From DATMNR01 sp963702765 (GTDB lineage: Bacteria; Chloroflexota; Ktedonobacteria; Ktedonobacterales; Ktedonobacteraceae): DNA of 64,000 nucleotides. The DNA lies in NCBI GenBank assembly GCA_963702765.1, contig CAVPEB010000019.1, positions 1 to 64,000 of the forward strand, in the 5' to 3' direction. Shown here in pieces: positions 1-9,517 of this stretch; position 1 is the first letter of the stretch; every line of letters starts with the position of its first letter. The notes below the pieces were generated by a model. That model had not been told where the DNA came from. It was given only the letters and a program-made list of their open reading frames with translations, and made no database searches. The position numbers and the translations under genes were made by a program.

Positions 1-181
1 TGCCATAGCGAATGTTGTGTAGCGATGTGCTGTAGGGACCTGGATAGGCTAGATGTAGCCTGATGAACATTCTCCGAACTGCAACTTGCCAGAGACTGGT
101 GCCGCCTCACCTCAAAGATGGGGAAACGGCAACAGACGCGATTCAAGTGTATGGCAGCGAACAAGAAAAGGCGATACGAGA

Positions 182-622
182 TTACGATTGGCGCGCTCCC
201 GCAGGAGGGAACACGCCGATTTGTTGGAGAAAGCCCAAATCATCGCGAAGTGCCCAATGCTCCACCATCTTGCCATTGGCAATGCGGAAGAGATGAATAT
301 GCTGCACAGCAGTAAACTTGCCTGTCGGAGCGAGACCGGGAAGCGGACCAGGACCTTGATGCGTCCCACTTCTCGTACCACGATACCAGACCTTGTCTGC
401 CTCAGCCCCCAAATCCTCTAGCTCCATATGGTGATCAGGAAAGGCGACGAATAAGGATCGGATGACCCGTTTGAAGTTGTCGCTGCCCTGTTGGAGTTCG
501 GGAACGACGGCATGGTTGACCATCTCAGGTGCAACAAATTCATCGATGAGGGTGAGATCCCCGTTGTTGAGCACCTCTTCTACCCAACGGCGAATCAGGG
601 CTTTGTTGGCTTCGGTTGACAT
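182..622 (-). CDS. SnoaL-like polyketide cyclase / ester cyclase family protein
   Basis: This 146-residue protein has the pattern of the small NTF2-fold SnoaL-like cyclases: an N-terminal helix starting MSTEANKALIRRWVEEV, the segment LIDEFVAPEMVNH, a central FPDHHMELED stretch and a C-terminal FRIANGKMVEHWALRD. Members form cone-shaped dimers and are mostly of unknown substrate. Length is normal for the family. The ATG is preceded by AAAGGAGT, which supports the start. It is transcribed divergently from the MarR gene at 789, so MarR may control it. The specific substrate cannot be read from the sequence. Confidence 0.85.
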   Translation of the reverse strand: MSTEANKALIRRWVEEVLNNGDLTLIDEFVAPEMVNHAVVPELQQGSDNFKRVIRSLFVAFPDHHMELEDLGAEADKVWYRGTRSGTHQGPGPLPGLAPTGKFTAVQHIHLFRIANGKMVEHWALRDDLGFLQQIGVFPPAGARQS

Positions 623-717
623 AAACGGTATATACTCCTTTCATGGATACACTCACTTGCTGGCGGCTTGCTCTCTGTGCGCGAGACGTCTCGCTTACCA
701 AGGCGTTGCCTATTTTA

Positions 718-763
718 TCAGGTTTCCTGACTACTTGTAATAATACGGATTCCTGATTATACT
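718..763 (+). promoter_or_regulatory. Promoter and likely operator of the marR gene
   Basis: A sigma70-type promoter is visible: -35 TTGTAA (735-740), 17-bp spacer, -10 TATACT (758-763). A short inverted repeat TCAGG-TTT-CCTGA (718-730) abuts the -35 box, and the half-site TTCCTGA recurs at 750-756 between -35 and -10. Placement on both sides of the -35 box suggests autorepression by the MarR protein encoded downstream. Confidence 0.6.
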
Positions 764-788
764 GTCAAGTGGGGAGGTGACCAAGCGT

Positions 789-1307
789 ATGACTCAGGAG
801 CCATCGAGATACGATGCCCTCATGATCGGAGCTTTATTAACCCTGCCGATGCAGGTGATTAGCCGGCGAGTTGCCGCCGCCCTCGCGGAGCACTTTCCAG
901 ACTATCGTCCGACGTATGAGCCGGTCTTTCAATGGTGTAAGCCGGAGGGGAGTCGTCTGACCGAACTGGCCGAACGGGTGGGCGTCACCAAACAATCGAT
1001 GGGAGAGATCATTGATGCCCTGGAGCAACGGGGATACGTGGAGCGCGTGCCGGACCCCACCGATGGCCGCGCGATTTTGATTCGCCGGACGGAACTGGGA
1101 TGGGAGATTAATCGCGTCGCCCGGCAGCTCGTCGTAGAGATCCAGCAGGAATGGATGCGGGCGGTAGGCGAAGAGCAGTTTGGTCAATTGCTTCACTTGC
1201 TCCGACGTCTCGCGCTCGTCTTGGACGAACCAATCGGCCCAGCAGGGCATCCGCAAGCTGAGAAGCCTCCGAAAGGGAAACGAACGACCAGACAGGAGCA
1301 AATATGA
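789..1307 (+). CDS. MarR family transcriptional regulator
   Basis: A winged-helix regulator of about 172 residues. The helix-turn-helix region reads LAERVGVTKQSMGEIIDALE and is followed by the wing, VERVPDPTDGRAILIRRTE, which is typical of MarR proteins. I use the ATG at 789 rather than the in-frame GTG at 777, because the GTG lies inside the GGAGGTGA Shine-Dalgarno sequence, which sits 8 bases before the ATG. Its stop overlaps the next gene by 4 bases (ATGA), so the two are translationally coupled. It diverges from the SnoaL-like gene, the usual arrangement for a MarR protein sensing a small phenolic or lipophilic ligand. The ligand is unknown. Confidence 0.88.
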   Translation: MTQEPSRYDALMIGALLTLPMQVISRRVAAALAEHFPDYRPTYEPVFQWCKPEGSRLTELAERVGVTKQSMGEIIDALEQRGYVERVPDPTDGRAILIRRTELGWEINRVARQLVVEIQQEWMRAVGEEQFGQLLHLLRRLALVLDEPIGPAGHPQAEKPPKGKRTTRQEQI

Positions 1308-1603
1308 TGATTGCACGCATTGCCACGTTTTCGCCCATGACCGCAGACATTGAAGTCGAAGCACGGCGCAATCTGCTTGAGCGCTTCCAGCCTGCTCTGC
1401 AAGCCCAACCCGGCCTGGTGGCTGGCTACTGGGTAGTGGGAGAGGATGGAACCTGGAAGTCCATCACCATCTGGGAAAGTGTCGAAGCCATGGAACGTGG
1501 GGGAGCACAAGCCAATGCCACTCCCTTGCTACAGGGACAGGATGCTGCAAAGATTCCGTCTCCCGAGAGAGTAGAACTCTGCATCGTGATCACGTCCACC
1601 TAA
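1304..1603 (+). CDS. Small dimeric alpha/beta-barrel (antibiotic biosynthesis monooxygenase-like) protein
   Basis: A 99-residue protein beginning MMIARIATFSP. A beta strand is followed by a long helix (ARRNLLERFQPALQAQPGL), then strand GYWVVGEDGTWKSITIWES. This is the layout of ferredoxin-like ABM/dimeric alpha-beta barrel proteins. It overlaps the marR stop by 4 bases and is probably co-transcribed with it. In this superfamily members act as small monooxygenases or as heme- or ligand-binding proteins; no family-specific residue is clear here. The assignment rests on fold pattern only. Confidence 0.6.
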   Translation: MMIARIATFSPMTADIEVEARRNLLERFQPALQAQPGLVAGYWVVGEDGTWKSITIWESVEAMERGGAQANATPLLQGQDAAKIPSPERVELCIVITST

Positions 1604-1892
1604 GCAGACAAGCCATGCCTGCTCTCCTCTCTTGCACGCCCACACGAGCGAAATGTGAACTCAAGAGAAACGCTTGCACGATCCTGCGAGCCGGGAGCGT
1701 TTGCTTCTTGCTACTCCCCCTGCTCAGCTTGGGCATATGGAGAGAGCGAAGCGCAAGTCGTGTGGTGTTGATGCGGATGCCATCCCCAAAGGGTTAGAAC
1801 GAAGAACTGTCAAAGCAGGCTCGAGTGAGCAAATACTACAGGCATAGAACGTCCTGTTGACATTCTTGGTTCAACCACCAAAGGAGGACGCT

Positions 1893-3081
1893 ATGCCTTT
1901 CCATCGTCGGAAGAAGGATACCACAGTCAACACCCCGAGCCCAACACAAGAGCAAACCACCCCACCGCTGCCTGATCAGCAAGCATTCCAGCAGCATTTG
2001 CGCGAGCTGGCAAGAGCCGCCATTCGCGTGGTCGTGGAGGACGTGATGCGCGAGGAACTGGACGCGGTGATCGGAGTCGGCTGGGGCGAGCGCGGCCCAA
2101 ACCGCAAAGGCTATCGCAATGGGTACTACACCCGCGACCTGATCACTACGACTGGTCGGCTCGAAGACGTACAGGTTCCGCGAGATCGTGAGGGCCAGTT
2201 TCATACTCAGGTGTTCGAGCGCTATCGCCGCTATGAACCACAGGTTGCCCAAGGGCTCACCGAGATGTTCGTAGCCGGGACAAGTACCCGACATCCGTGG
2301 GAGAAGTGGCCCAAACCCTGATGGGAGTGGCTCCCAGTGCCAGTGCCATCAGTCGCCTCAACCAAACGCTCATCGACCAATTTGAAACCTGGCGACAACG
2401 TCCTCTTGAGCAACATTGGCGGATCGTGTACCTTGATGGGGTGCATTTCAGCATTCGACATGGGGACAAGGCTGATGCCACCATCATTTTAACGGCAGTA
2501 GGCGTCGATCTGGCAGGCAACAAAGAGGTGTTGGCGAGGCGATCGTGCGCAGAGGAAGACAAGGATGGATGGGTCTGCCTGCTGTAAGATCTGCGAGCAC
2601 GAGGAGCGACTCACATTGATCTGATTGTGACCGATGGGCATGACGGACTGCTCGCCTCAGTCAAGGAGTTGTTTTCGGCTACCCCCCGCCAACGCTGACA
2701 GGTCGCATAAGCAGCGCAATGTGCTCAATGCTATCCCAAAACGAGAGCGTGGGGATGTGCAAGCTGAACTCGTTGGCATTTGGGAGCAACCGACAAAGCC
2801 AGAGGCATTGATCTCCCTGGTCGCCTTCAAAGCCAAGTACGCTCAGCGCTATCGGGGAAGCGGTACGGAGTCTGGCGGAGGATGAAGAGCACCTGTTGAC
2901 GTTTTATGCCTTTCCTTCCACAATGTACCGGTACATTCAGACGACCAATGCCATTGAGAGCCTCTTTAGCAATGTGCGGCAGCGCACCGATCAAATCGAC
3001 GTGTTCACGATGGGGACCAGTTGCCTTGCGATCGTCTGGGCGACGATGCAGGATATCCGTTTGCACAAAATCTCGGTGTGA
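1893..3081 (+). pseudogene. Decayed IS256-family transposase
   Basis: Pieces of one IS256-type (mutator) transposase occur in order but in changing frames. The N-terminal part starts at ATG 1893 behind AAAGGAGG and runs to a frameshift near 2290. The next piece (2297-2584) contains IVYLDGVHFSIRH with the first catalytic Asp and ends in an in-frame TAA at 2585. Past the stop, LIVTDGHDGLL holds the second Asp. Frameshifts near 2700 and 2855 precede the C-terminal piece, with TTNAIESLFSNVRQRT holding the catalytic Glu. All three DDE residues survive but no intact protein can be made. I could not find terminal inverted repeats, so element ends are undefined. Confidence 0.9.
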
Positions 3082-3304
3082 GGCCACTGAGTACTAATAC
3101 GTGCTCGTAAGCAAGCAGTCAGCTTTAAGGGCTGGTTCAGGAGGAGGTGTGTTTTTGTGCGTTTTCTGGCCTTTCCTCATCACTGCTTGAGATTTTTCTG
3201 CTCTCATTCTCTGGTTTGTGAGAAGCACCTTGCTGACTTCACACTTAGCCTGATGGTTTCCTGTCCGTTCATGCCCATACGTTAGCCAAGCCACGTTTCC
3301 GTAC

Positions 3305-3811
3305 TTGCTTGCTCTACACCAGTACACACAATTCGGGATGGCATCTCTTAGTACACGGTATTTACGAGTGCAAGAACAGATTGCTGATGCACATACATGT
3401 GAATTCCTCGTACTTCCTCCCGCGAGCAAAGTAATTATTATTGACCGGACGCGTACTGCAGATGATCGACCAGTGGTGTTTACTAGAGCTATTCTACCAA
3501 AGAGTCTCTTTGTAGAGTATGGGATTGATCCAGCTAAAGCGTTGGATTTCGTCAAGTCGAATGAATCGCTCTATCGATCATTAGATAGCATAGGCGTGGT
3601 TATTCATCATGGTGTTGCAGAACTAAAGCCTATGCGAATCACCAGAGAGTTAGCAACAAATCTCGAGGTATCAATGGGCGAACTCCTCCTATACATTGAG
3701 CAAGTGGATTATACCTCGCAAGGAGAAGCTGTCCTTCTTTCACATGAATATCATGTTGCGAATGCGTATTCGGTATCAGTCTACCGCAAAGGCCCGGGTA
3801 GTCGTAGCTAA
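3305..3811 (+). pseudogene. UTRA-domain remnant of a GntR/HutC-family regulator
   Basis: The readable part matches a UTRA ligand-binding domain: KVIIIDRTRTADDRPVVFTR, then a turn before SLYRSLDSIGVVIHHG, and a C-terminal VDYTSQGEAVLLSHEYHVAN. HutC-subfamily regulators carry a GntR winged helix of about 70 residues in front of UTRA, and that part is missing. The frame is closed by a TGA at 3251 and the decayed IS256 ends only about 220 bases upstream. The first possible start is a TTG at 3305 with no convincing ribosome-binding site. I read it as a 5'-truncated gene, possibly cut by the IS256 insertion. A ligand-binding protein without DNA-binding domain is the alternative. Confidence 0.65.
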
Positions 3812-4180
3812 GGTGTAATTGTCAGATGTGAGCGTTTCACAGAGTATGTGTGGTACCAGTGAGAGTACGCCATAGGTTCAACACGTGGCAGATTGCTGGC
3901 ACATAAATCTCCCGAAATCCCACGACTATTCTATATATGCATTACCTCTCTATGCTCAAAAGAGTATATGATCGACAGTTCCCAAAACCGCAACATTAAC
4001 TGGCAGAAGCCACACAGTGAGGTCATACTGACACGAAAAGCTCCAAGATATACCATTTTACAAAATTGATGAAGCGGCATATACTTCTTGCTTTTCTGGA
4101 ACGAATGGTCTATTCTTAGAAAGGAGAATGTTAGAAGCTCGTATCGAATCTATTGAGCCGGAGAGGAGAACAGAAGAGGA
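3812..4180. other. Intergenic stretch without a recognised gene
   Basis: About 370 AT-richer bases between the UTRA remnant and the VOC gene. I see no coding frame with a ribosome-binding site, no strong hairpin and no clear consensus promoter. It should hold the promoter of the downstream gene, which has GAGGAGA and AGAGGA purine runs just before its ATG. Confidence 0.5.
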
Positions 4181-4591
4181 ATGACTACACCATCACCCAA
4201 CTATCGAACTGGTAAGATTTGCTACATCGAAATCCCTGCCATCGACATCTCTGAGTCAGCGAGTTTCTACCATCAGGTCTTCGGTTGGACTGTCAGGCAG
4301 CGAAATGATGGTTCGATTGCTTTCGACGACACAACTGGCGAAGTGAGCGGTACGTGGGTTCTTGGGCGCCTACCATTGACTGAACACGGGCTACTTGTGT
4401 CTATTATGGTCGGCAATGCCGCGATAACAATTGACGCTATCATCTCAGCGGGCGGCATGATTGTACAGCCTGTAAACCCCGATGAGAACGAAGTTTATGC
4501 ACTTTTTCGCGATCCTGCGGGCAATATACTCGGCATCTATCAACAACCAGGCCTCGCTGAAATTGAGGCACAGCTTCTTGCTGACAATTGA
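4181..4591 (+). CDS. VOC (glyoxalase/bleomycin-resistance fold) family protein
   Basis: A 136-residue vicinal-oxygen-chelate protein. It opens with the paired motif ICYIEIPAIDISESASFYHQ and VFGWTVRQ, and ends with ALFRDPAGNILGIYQQ. This gives the two beta-alpha-beta-beta-beta halves expected of one VOC domain. It resembles the CFP32/27-kDa antigen-like subgroup that is usually annotated only as VOC family protein. The start is supported by AGAGGA directly upstream. It lies 90 bases ahead of a DinB-like gene on the same strand. The substrate is unknown. Confidence 0.87.
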   Translation: MTTPSPNYRTGKICYIEIPAIDISESASFYHQVFGWTVRQRNDGSIAFDDTTGEVSGTWVLGRLPLTEHGLLVSIMVGNAAITIDAIISAGGMIVQPVNPDENEVYALFRDPAGNILGIYQQPGLAEIEAQLLADN

Positions 4592-4678
4592 TAATGTAAT
4601 CTTTCACGTAAAGAATCGATACATAGAAAACTGAAGTTTTTGGACGCCGAAAGAGAACCACACACCTGGAAGGAAGCC

Positions 4679-5128
4679 ATGTCAAAAGAACTGCTCCTAC
4701 AGGAGTTCGCAGAAGCTTATGAGGAACTCATAGAAAAGGCATCTCAGGAAGTACAGCGAGGTGTAACTCAAAAGCAAGGCAGGTGGGGACCGCGCGAGAT
4801 TGTTGGCCATCTGGCTGGCTGGGAAGTTATGGCGAGCGTGCGAATTCCCAGGATTGTTCCCGGGATACCACCCGCCGAGTTTGCTGATACAACACAGCAA
4901 ACGATGATGAATGATGCGATCAACTCTGCGATGATTACGCTGATAGGAGAGCAGTCGCTCGAGACCCTCTGTGTCATGTTGCGTCAGACCTATCAGCGAA
5001 ATGTAGAGTTGCTGAGATCGTTGGACGATAGGTTCTTTCAGCCAGATGAATACGTGTATGAACGAACGAAAGCCGTCATTGAGCATTGTCAAGAACACAT
5101 GCAAGAGCTTGTCCTCCCACATCCTTGA
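4679..5128 (+). CDS. DinB-like / ClbS-DfsB family four-helix protein
   Basis: The frame encodes about 149 residues when started at ATG 4679, which follows GGAAGGAAG; the upstream in-frame TTG at 4640 has no ribosome-binding site. Features of the DinB/ClbS fold are an N-terminal helix LLLQEFAEAYEELIEKAS, then GRWGPREIVGHLAGWE with the conserved His of the metal or substrate site, and a C-terminal helix carrying HCQEHMQEL. Such proteins are putative metal-dependent thiol transferases or small-molecule resistance hydrolases. It probably shares a transcript with the VOC gene upstream. The precise role is unknown. Confidence 0.8.
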   Translation: MSKELLLQEFAEAYEELIEKASQEVQRGVTQKQGRWGPREIVGHLAGWEVMASVRIPRIVPGIPPAEFADTTQQTMMNDAINSAMITLIGEQSLETLCVMLRQTYQRNVELLRSLDDRFFQPDEYVYERTKAVIEHCQEHMQELVLPHP

Positions 5129-5492
5129 ACGACTTCTCACCTCAGTTATCTAACTCATTGGACGGAATATATTGTTGAGAATAAATAGACATGCTTAAAA
5201 CGCACTATCTATGTCACCGCTAACAACCTCAAATACAGGTTATCATGTGTGCTTTAGTGCAATTGCACTATCTGAAGTAAGCCTGAAGCTTACGTTGTTT
5301 TAGAAACGTATATGGTGATAAAAGAATGGTACCAGAATGGTTGTCAAACGTTTGATTCAGTAGCAATATTTTTGTTGACTTCAATTGATGTAGTGACGAG
5401 GCTTCAATGTTCAGCCTGTAACCAGGAAGATTTTCATAAAATGTCAGTACTATAGAGAATGATGGCTGCATCAATCAGAGGAGTAATATCAC
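5129..5492. other. Intergenic stretch without a recognised gene
   Basis: About 360 bases of AT-rich sequence between the DinB-like gene and the COG4705 gene. No reading frame with a plausible ribosome-binding site is visible. Only the last 20 bases show a clear signal, AGAGGAG ahead of the next ATG. I could not assign a convincing -35/-10 pair. Confidence 0.5.
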
Positions 5493-6281
5493 ATGAATAT
5501 AACCACGCAACAAACCCAACCTATGCAAGCCGTAAGACGAGTGCTAAGGAAGGTTCCGGAAGTCACCATTTATTTCTGGATCATTAAATTGTTGACGACA
5601 GCGATGGGCGAGTCATCCTCTGACTACCTGGTGTATCACATCAATCCCTATTTTGCAGTCATTCTCGGAGGCGTTGGCCTGTTTGCCTCGCTTGTACTAC
5701 AGCTTTTGGTACGACGTTATGTGCCCTGGATCTACTGGTTAGCAGTCACCATGGTTGCTATCTTTGGAACGATGGCTGCCGATGTCACACACATTGTATT
5801 GCACATTCCTTATTTTGCCTCGACACTGTTTTTTGCCATCGCGCTGGCTATTATCTTCAGTGTCTGGTATGCAAGTGAAAAAACACTCTCTATCCATAGT
5901 ATCAATACTCCTCGCCGCGAGTTGTTTTACTGGGCCACGGTCTTAGCGACCTTTGCTCTCGGAACCGCTGCAGGTGACATGACAGCGGCAACTCTCGGCT
6001 TGGGATACTTCGCTTCTGGTGTGCTGTTTGCAATCTTGTTTGCAATCCCGGCGCTGGCCTACCGGCTGTTTGGTTTAAACGAGATTGTTGCTTTCTGGTT
6101 TGCCTATATCATGACTCGACCACTTGGCGCCTCGTTCGCTGATTGGTTTGCCAAGCCGTATCTGGGTGGCCTTGGGCTGGGTGATGCAAAGGTGTCCCTG
6201 GTCTTGACGATTTTGATTATCATTTTTGTCGCCTATGTGACAGTCACACGCAAAGATGTACCAAGCGAAAACGAGCTGTAG
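5493..6281 (+). CDS. COG4705-type multi-pass membrane protein
   Basis: A 262-residue integral membrane protein with about eight hydrophobic segments. It begins with KVPEVTIYFWIIKLLTTAMG, the hallmark start of the uncharacterised COG4705 family. The same pattern (aromatic-Trp, a helix, then Gly-x-x-x-Ser/Ala-Asp) returns four times: WIIKLLTTAMGESSSDY, WLAVTMVAIFGTMAADV, WATVLATFALGTAAGDM and WFAYIMTRPLGASFADW. The protein is therefore built from four copies of one two-helix unit. AGAGGAG supports the ATG. The stop lies a few bases from the convergent glucosidase gene. No transport substrate has been established that I can rely on. Confidence 0.8.
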   Translation: MNITTQQTQPMQAVRRVLRKVPEVTIYFWIIKLLTTAMGESSSDYLVYHINPYFAVILGGVGLFASLVLQLLVRRYVPWIYWLAVTMVAIFGTMAADVTHIVLHIPYFASTLFFAIALAIIFSVWYASEKTLSIHSINTPRRELFYWATVLATFALGTAAGDMTAATLGLGYFASGVLFAILFAIPALAYRLFGLNEIVAFWFAYIMTRPLGASFADWFAKPYLGGLGLGDAKVSLVLTILIIIFVAYVTVTRKDVPSENEL

Positions 6282-6285
6282 AATG

Positions 6286-9006
6286 CTATCTACCATCAGT
6301 CTGCTCCAACAGCTTTGCTACCAGTGCCGTCCAACCCGTCTGGTGACTTGCACCAACGCCCCGGCCGGCATCGCCATGGAAATACTCGTAGAACAATAGG
6401 TAGTCACGCCAATTTTGGTCGGCCTGAAATGTCTCATTCGAACCAAAGACGGGGCGACGTCCATCATCTGCACGCAGAAAGATGTGCGTAAGTCTGCAGG
6501 AAAGCTGATCTGCGATTTGCCAGAGTGTAAGCTTCTGAGCCGAACCTGTGGGGCATTCTACTAAGAAATCGTCTCCATAGTAGTGATGAAACTTCTGCAG
6601 TGTCTCGATAAGTAGGAAGTTGATGGGGAACCAGATAGGGCCTCGCCAGTTAGAATTCCCTCCAAAAAGTCCAGTGCTTGACTCACCAGGTTCGTATGTA
6701 ACGACGTAGTCCATGCCATGAATACGATAGTCGTAGGGATGTTTCGCATGGTATTTGCTGATCGCACGAATGCCGTAATCACTTAAAAATTCTTCAGGGT
6801 CAAGCATACGCTTGAGAAGACGCTTCATTCGATGACCACGTACCAAAGCCAACAGGTGACGTTCCTCCATACCCGGCTCGTGCCAGCGAGAAACCAATTT
6901 TGCCAGATTGGGACGATGCTCGAGGAACCATTCCAAACGCGTTTTGAAATCTGGCAATGCGTCCAGCACATCAGGTTCGATCGTCTCCACAGCTAAGAGC
7001 GGAATAAACGCCACGAGTGAACGAACTTTCAAAGGGACACGAGAATCATCTGGCATATGCAACACATCATAGAAAAACTGGTCTTCTTCGTCCCATAGAG
7101 AGATACCGTCTCCACCAATGTTGTTGAGCGCTCCAGCAATGTAGAGGAAGTGCTCGAAGAACTTGGTTGCAACATCTTCATACGCTCGGTTTTCACGGGC
7201 TAATTCCAGGGCTATCATGAGCATATTCAAACAGTACATCCCCATCCAGGCAGTCCCATCTGCTTGTTCAAGATGACCACCAGTTGGCAGTGGCGCGCTC
7301 CGGTCGAAGACCCCGATATTATCCAATCCCAGAAAGCCCCCCTGAAAGACGTTGTGTCCCTCGCTGTCTTTACGATTTACCCACCAGGTAAAGTTCAGTA
7401 GTAATTTGTGAAATATACGCTCCAGAAAGTCTCTATCTGCTTTGCCGGTCATGCGTTTCTCAATTTTATACACGCGCCACGCGGCCCAGGCATGGACGGG
7501 TGGATTCACATCACCGAAAGCCCACTCATAAGCAGGAAGTTGACCATTAGGATGCATATACCACTCACGTAGGAGCAAGAGGAGCTGCTTTTTGGCGAAA
7601 TCAGGATCGACCAGTGCAAGCGGAATACAATGAAATGCCAGGTCCCACGCTGCATACCAGGGGTATTCCCAGGTGTCGGGCATCGAGATGATATCAGCGT
7701 TATTGAGATGCCGCCACTCAGTATTTCGCCCTTGCTTGTGTGATTCAGGCGGCGGCGGTCCCAATGGATCGCCATTCAACCACATATGGACATCATAATA
7801 GTAGAACTGCTTGCTCCACAATAAGCCAGCGAACGCCTGGCGCTGCACTAAACGAGCGTCATCAGGCATATTTTTCGAACCATATGCCTGATAAAAGCTA
7901 TCAGCCTCCATCTGACGGGCTTTGAAGATCTCTTCAACTCGCTCGAAAGGAGTGGTATGTTTCGTTGTGGATAAACGCAAAAGAATCGTCTGGGTGGCTC
8001 CAGGTGCAATGGAAAAGTCGTAGTGAGCTGCAACCTTTGTCCCAAACCTGTTCGGATTAACAGCATCCATCACACCATTTACTACTGCGTCATTGATGCC
8101 ATCCTTAACATAAGGTGTTCAATTCGCCACACCCCACAACCGCTCTGCATTACTCTCGTTTTCTGTGAACAACAACCGGGGCTGCTTTCCGCTATTCCTG
8201 CTCGCAAGCCAATATTCACCTAAGGTACTATGAGTTGCATGAACGAGACTGTAAATATCTTCACCTTGATAAGCTGAAGGAATATCTACATCATGTAATT
8301 CTGGACGTGGAATAGAATCGTGGTCGTCATAACCCCATGCCCAGGTATTACGAAACCAGAGTGTTGGCAAAAGATGCAGTGGTGCTGGATCTGGCCCGCG
8401 ATTTGTAGCAATGATACATATCAAGATATCTGTAGGGTCGACTTTGGCATACTCAACAGTAATATCAAAATAGCGATCTTCAGCAAATACACCAGTATCG
8501 ATCAGTTCGTATTCGGGTTCTTCTCGTCCACGATGTTGATTTTCTGCCACCAGTTCAGCATACGGAAAAGCACGTTGTGGATATTTATACAATGCCTTCA
8601 TATAGGAATGGGTCGGAGTATTGTCAAGAAAGTAGTAGTACTCTTTGACATCTTCTCCATGGTTTCCTTCTGATCCAGTCAGGCCGAAGAGGCGCTCTTT
8701 CAGGATGGGATCTGCTTCATTCCACAGACTCAGAGCGAAACACATGCGGCACTGTTCATCACTGATACCCAGCAAGCCATCTTCGCCCCAGCGGTACGTG
8801 CGTGAGCGGGCGTGATCATGGGGAAAGAAGTCCCAGGCAGTACCAGCAGGTGAATAATCCTCACGAACTGTTCCCCACTGGCGCTCGGTGAGATATGATC
8901 CCCACTGATACCAGGGTTGTATATTCTCATGCGCTTCGGTTAGCCTGGTACGCTCGGCATTCAATTCCAAGGTCTTTGTTGTATCAGGTACTGTACTATG
9001 TGTCAT
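6286..9006 (-). pseudogene. GH63/MGH1-like glucosidase interrupted by one in-frame TGA
   Basis: Two frames on the minus strand form one protein of about 905 residues. The N-terminal part (9006-8122) has WGSYLTERQWGTVREDYS and WDFFPHDHARSRTYRWGEDG; the C-terminal part (8118-6286) holds an (alpha/alpha)6-barrel with WEYPWYAAWDLAFHCIPLAL, GDVNPPVHAWAAW and GGNSNWRGPIWFPINF, as in GH63-like glucosidases. They are separated only by TGA at 8119-8121; the frame before and after is identical, and the residues around it (WGVAN-stop-TPYVKDGIND) are uninterrupted family sequence. A single C-to-T change of CGA would explain it. The ATG at 9006 fits the AAAGGA site better than the ATG at 9015. No other damage is visible, so the loss is recent or a sequencing error. 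Confidence 0.85.
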
Positions 9007-9011
9007 ATTTA

Positions 9012-9137
9012 TCATCCTTTATCTTTCAGGGCATCCAATAGAGTGGATCCACTTGGAATATCGCTAATCTTCGGTACAGGGATATTTTCTATATGCATTG
9101 AATTTGGTTCTCCAGGATAGACTGCAATTGCTTTCAT
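9012..9137 (-). pseudogene. N-terminal stub of a zinc-type glucose dehydrogenase
   Basis: The 41-codon frame starts MKAIAVYPGEPNSMHIENI and continues to KISDIPSG, which is the conserved first 30 residues of medium-chain glucose 1-dehydrogenases. After that it loses similarity and stops. The GAGAGGAAATATT ribosome-binding site is intact. The rest of the dehydrogenase, about 320 residues, is gone, and the stop codon falls directly before the glucosidase start. An internal deletion has probably joined the beginning of a glucose dehydrogenase gene to the glucosidase, leaving a translated leader peptide. Confidence 0.7.
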
Positions 9138-9517
9138 AATATTTCCTCTCAGGTGTGCTGTAGTAAAAAACTTTCCCATTATGGATGATAATATCGAAAA
9201 CAATGATACAGGAAACAAGCATATAGAAGACATTCGAACGTCATATGGTTATCAAAGATGATGCACCGATACTTCGACTCGTCCTCTCTTAAACACAACA
9301 CTTGCTATGTATACACATCTCGGATATACGGTCTAGCGACAAACAAATTCGTTACAAACATCAAAGTGTAACAAATTGCAAAATATCAAGACTACAGAAT
9401 TGTGATCTAGAAAACATCGTCCAGATTCGTAAAGGTGAATCCAAACCGGGTCCGGACCTGATGTGTTGCCGGTGTCCTTGATTCGATTAGAGAATGCATA
9501 AAGAAAGTAGATGACAC
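9138..9517. other. Divergent intergenic region
   Basis: About 380 bases between the dehydrogenase stub (minus) and the small gene at 9518 (plus). It holds a 6-bp inverted repeat GTTACA (9351-9356) / TGTAAC (9367-9372) and a perfect 10-bp palindrome GGTCCGGACC (9449-9458). Either could be an operator, but I cannot link them to a regulator. No gene is seen. Confidence 0.5.

Noticed and set aside
1615..1797. 60-codon frame after the monooxygenase-like gene
   Set aside because: No ribosome-binding site, no recognisable sequence, and composition like non-coding DNA.
8119..8121. TGA as a selenocysteine codon
   Set aside because: The position fits Arg (CGA) or another ordinary residue, is not in an active-site motif, and I see no SECIS-like hairpin directly after it.
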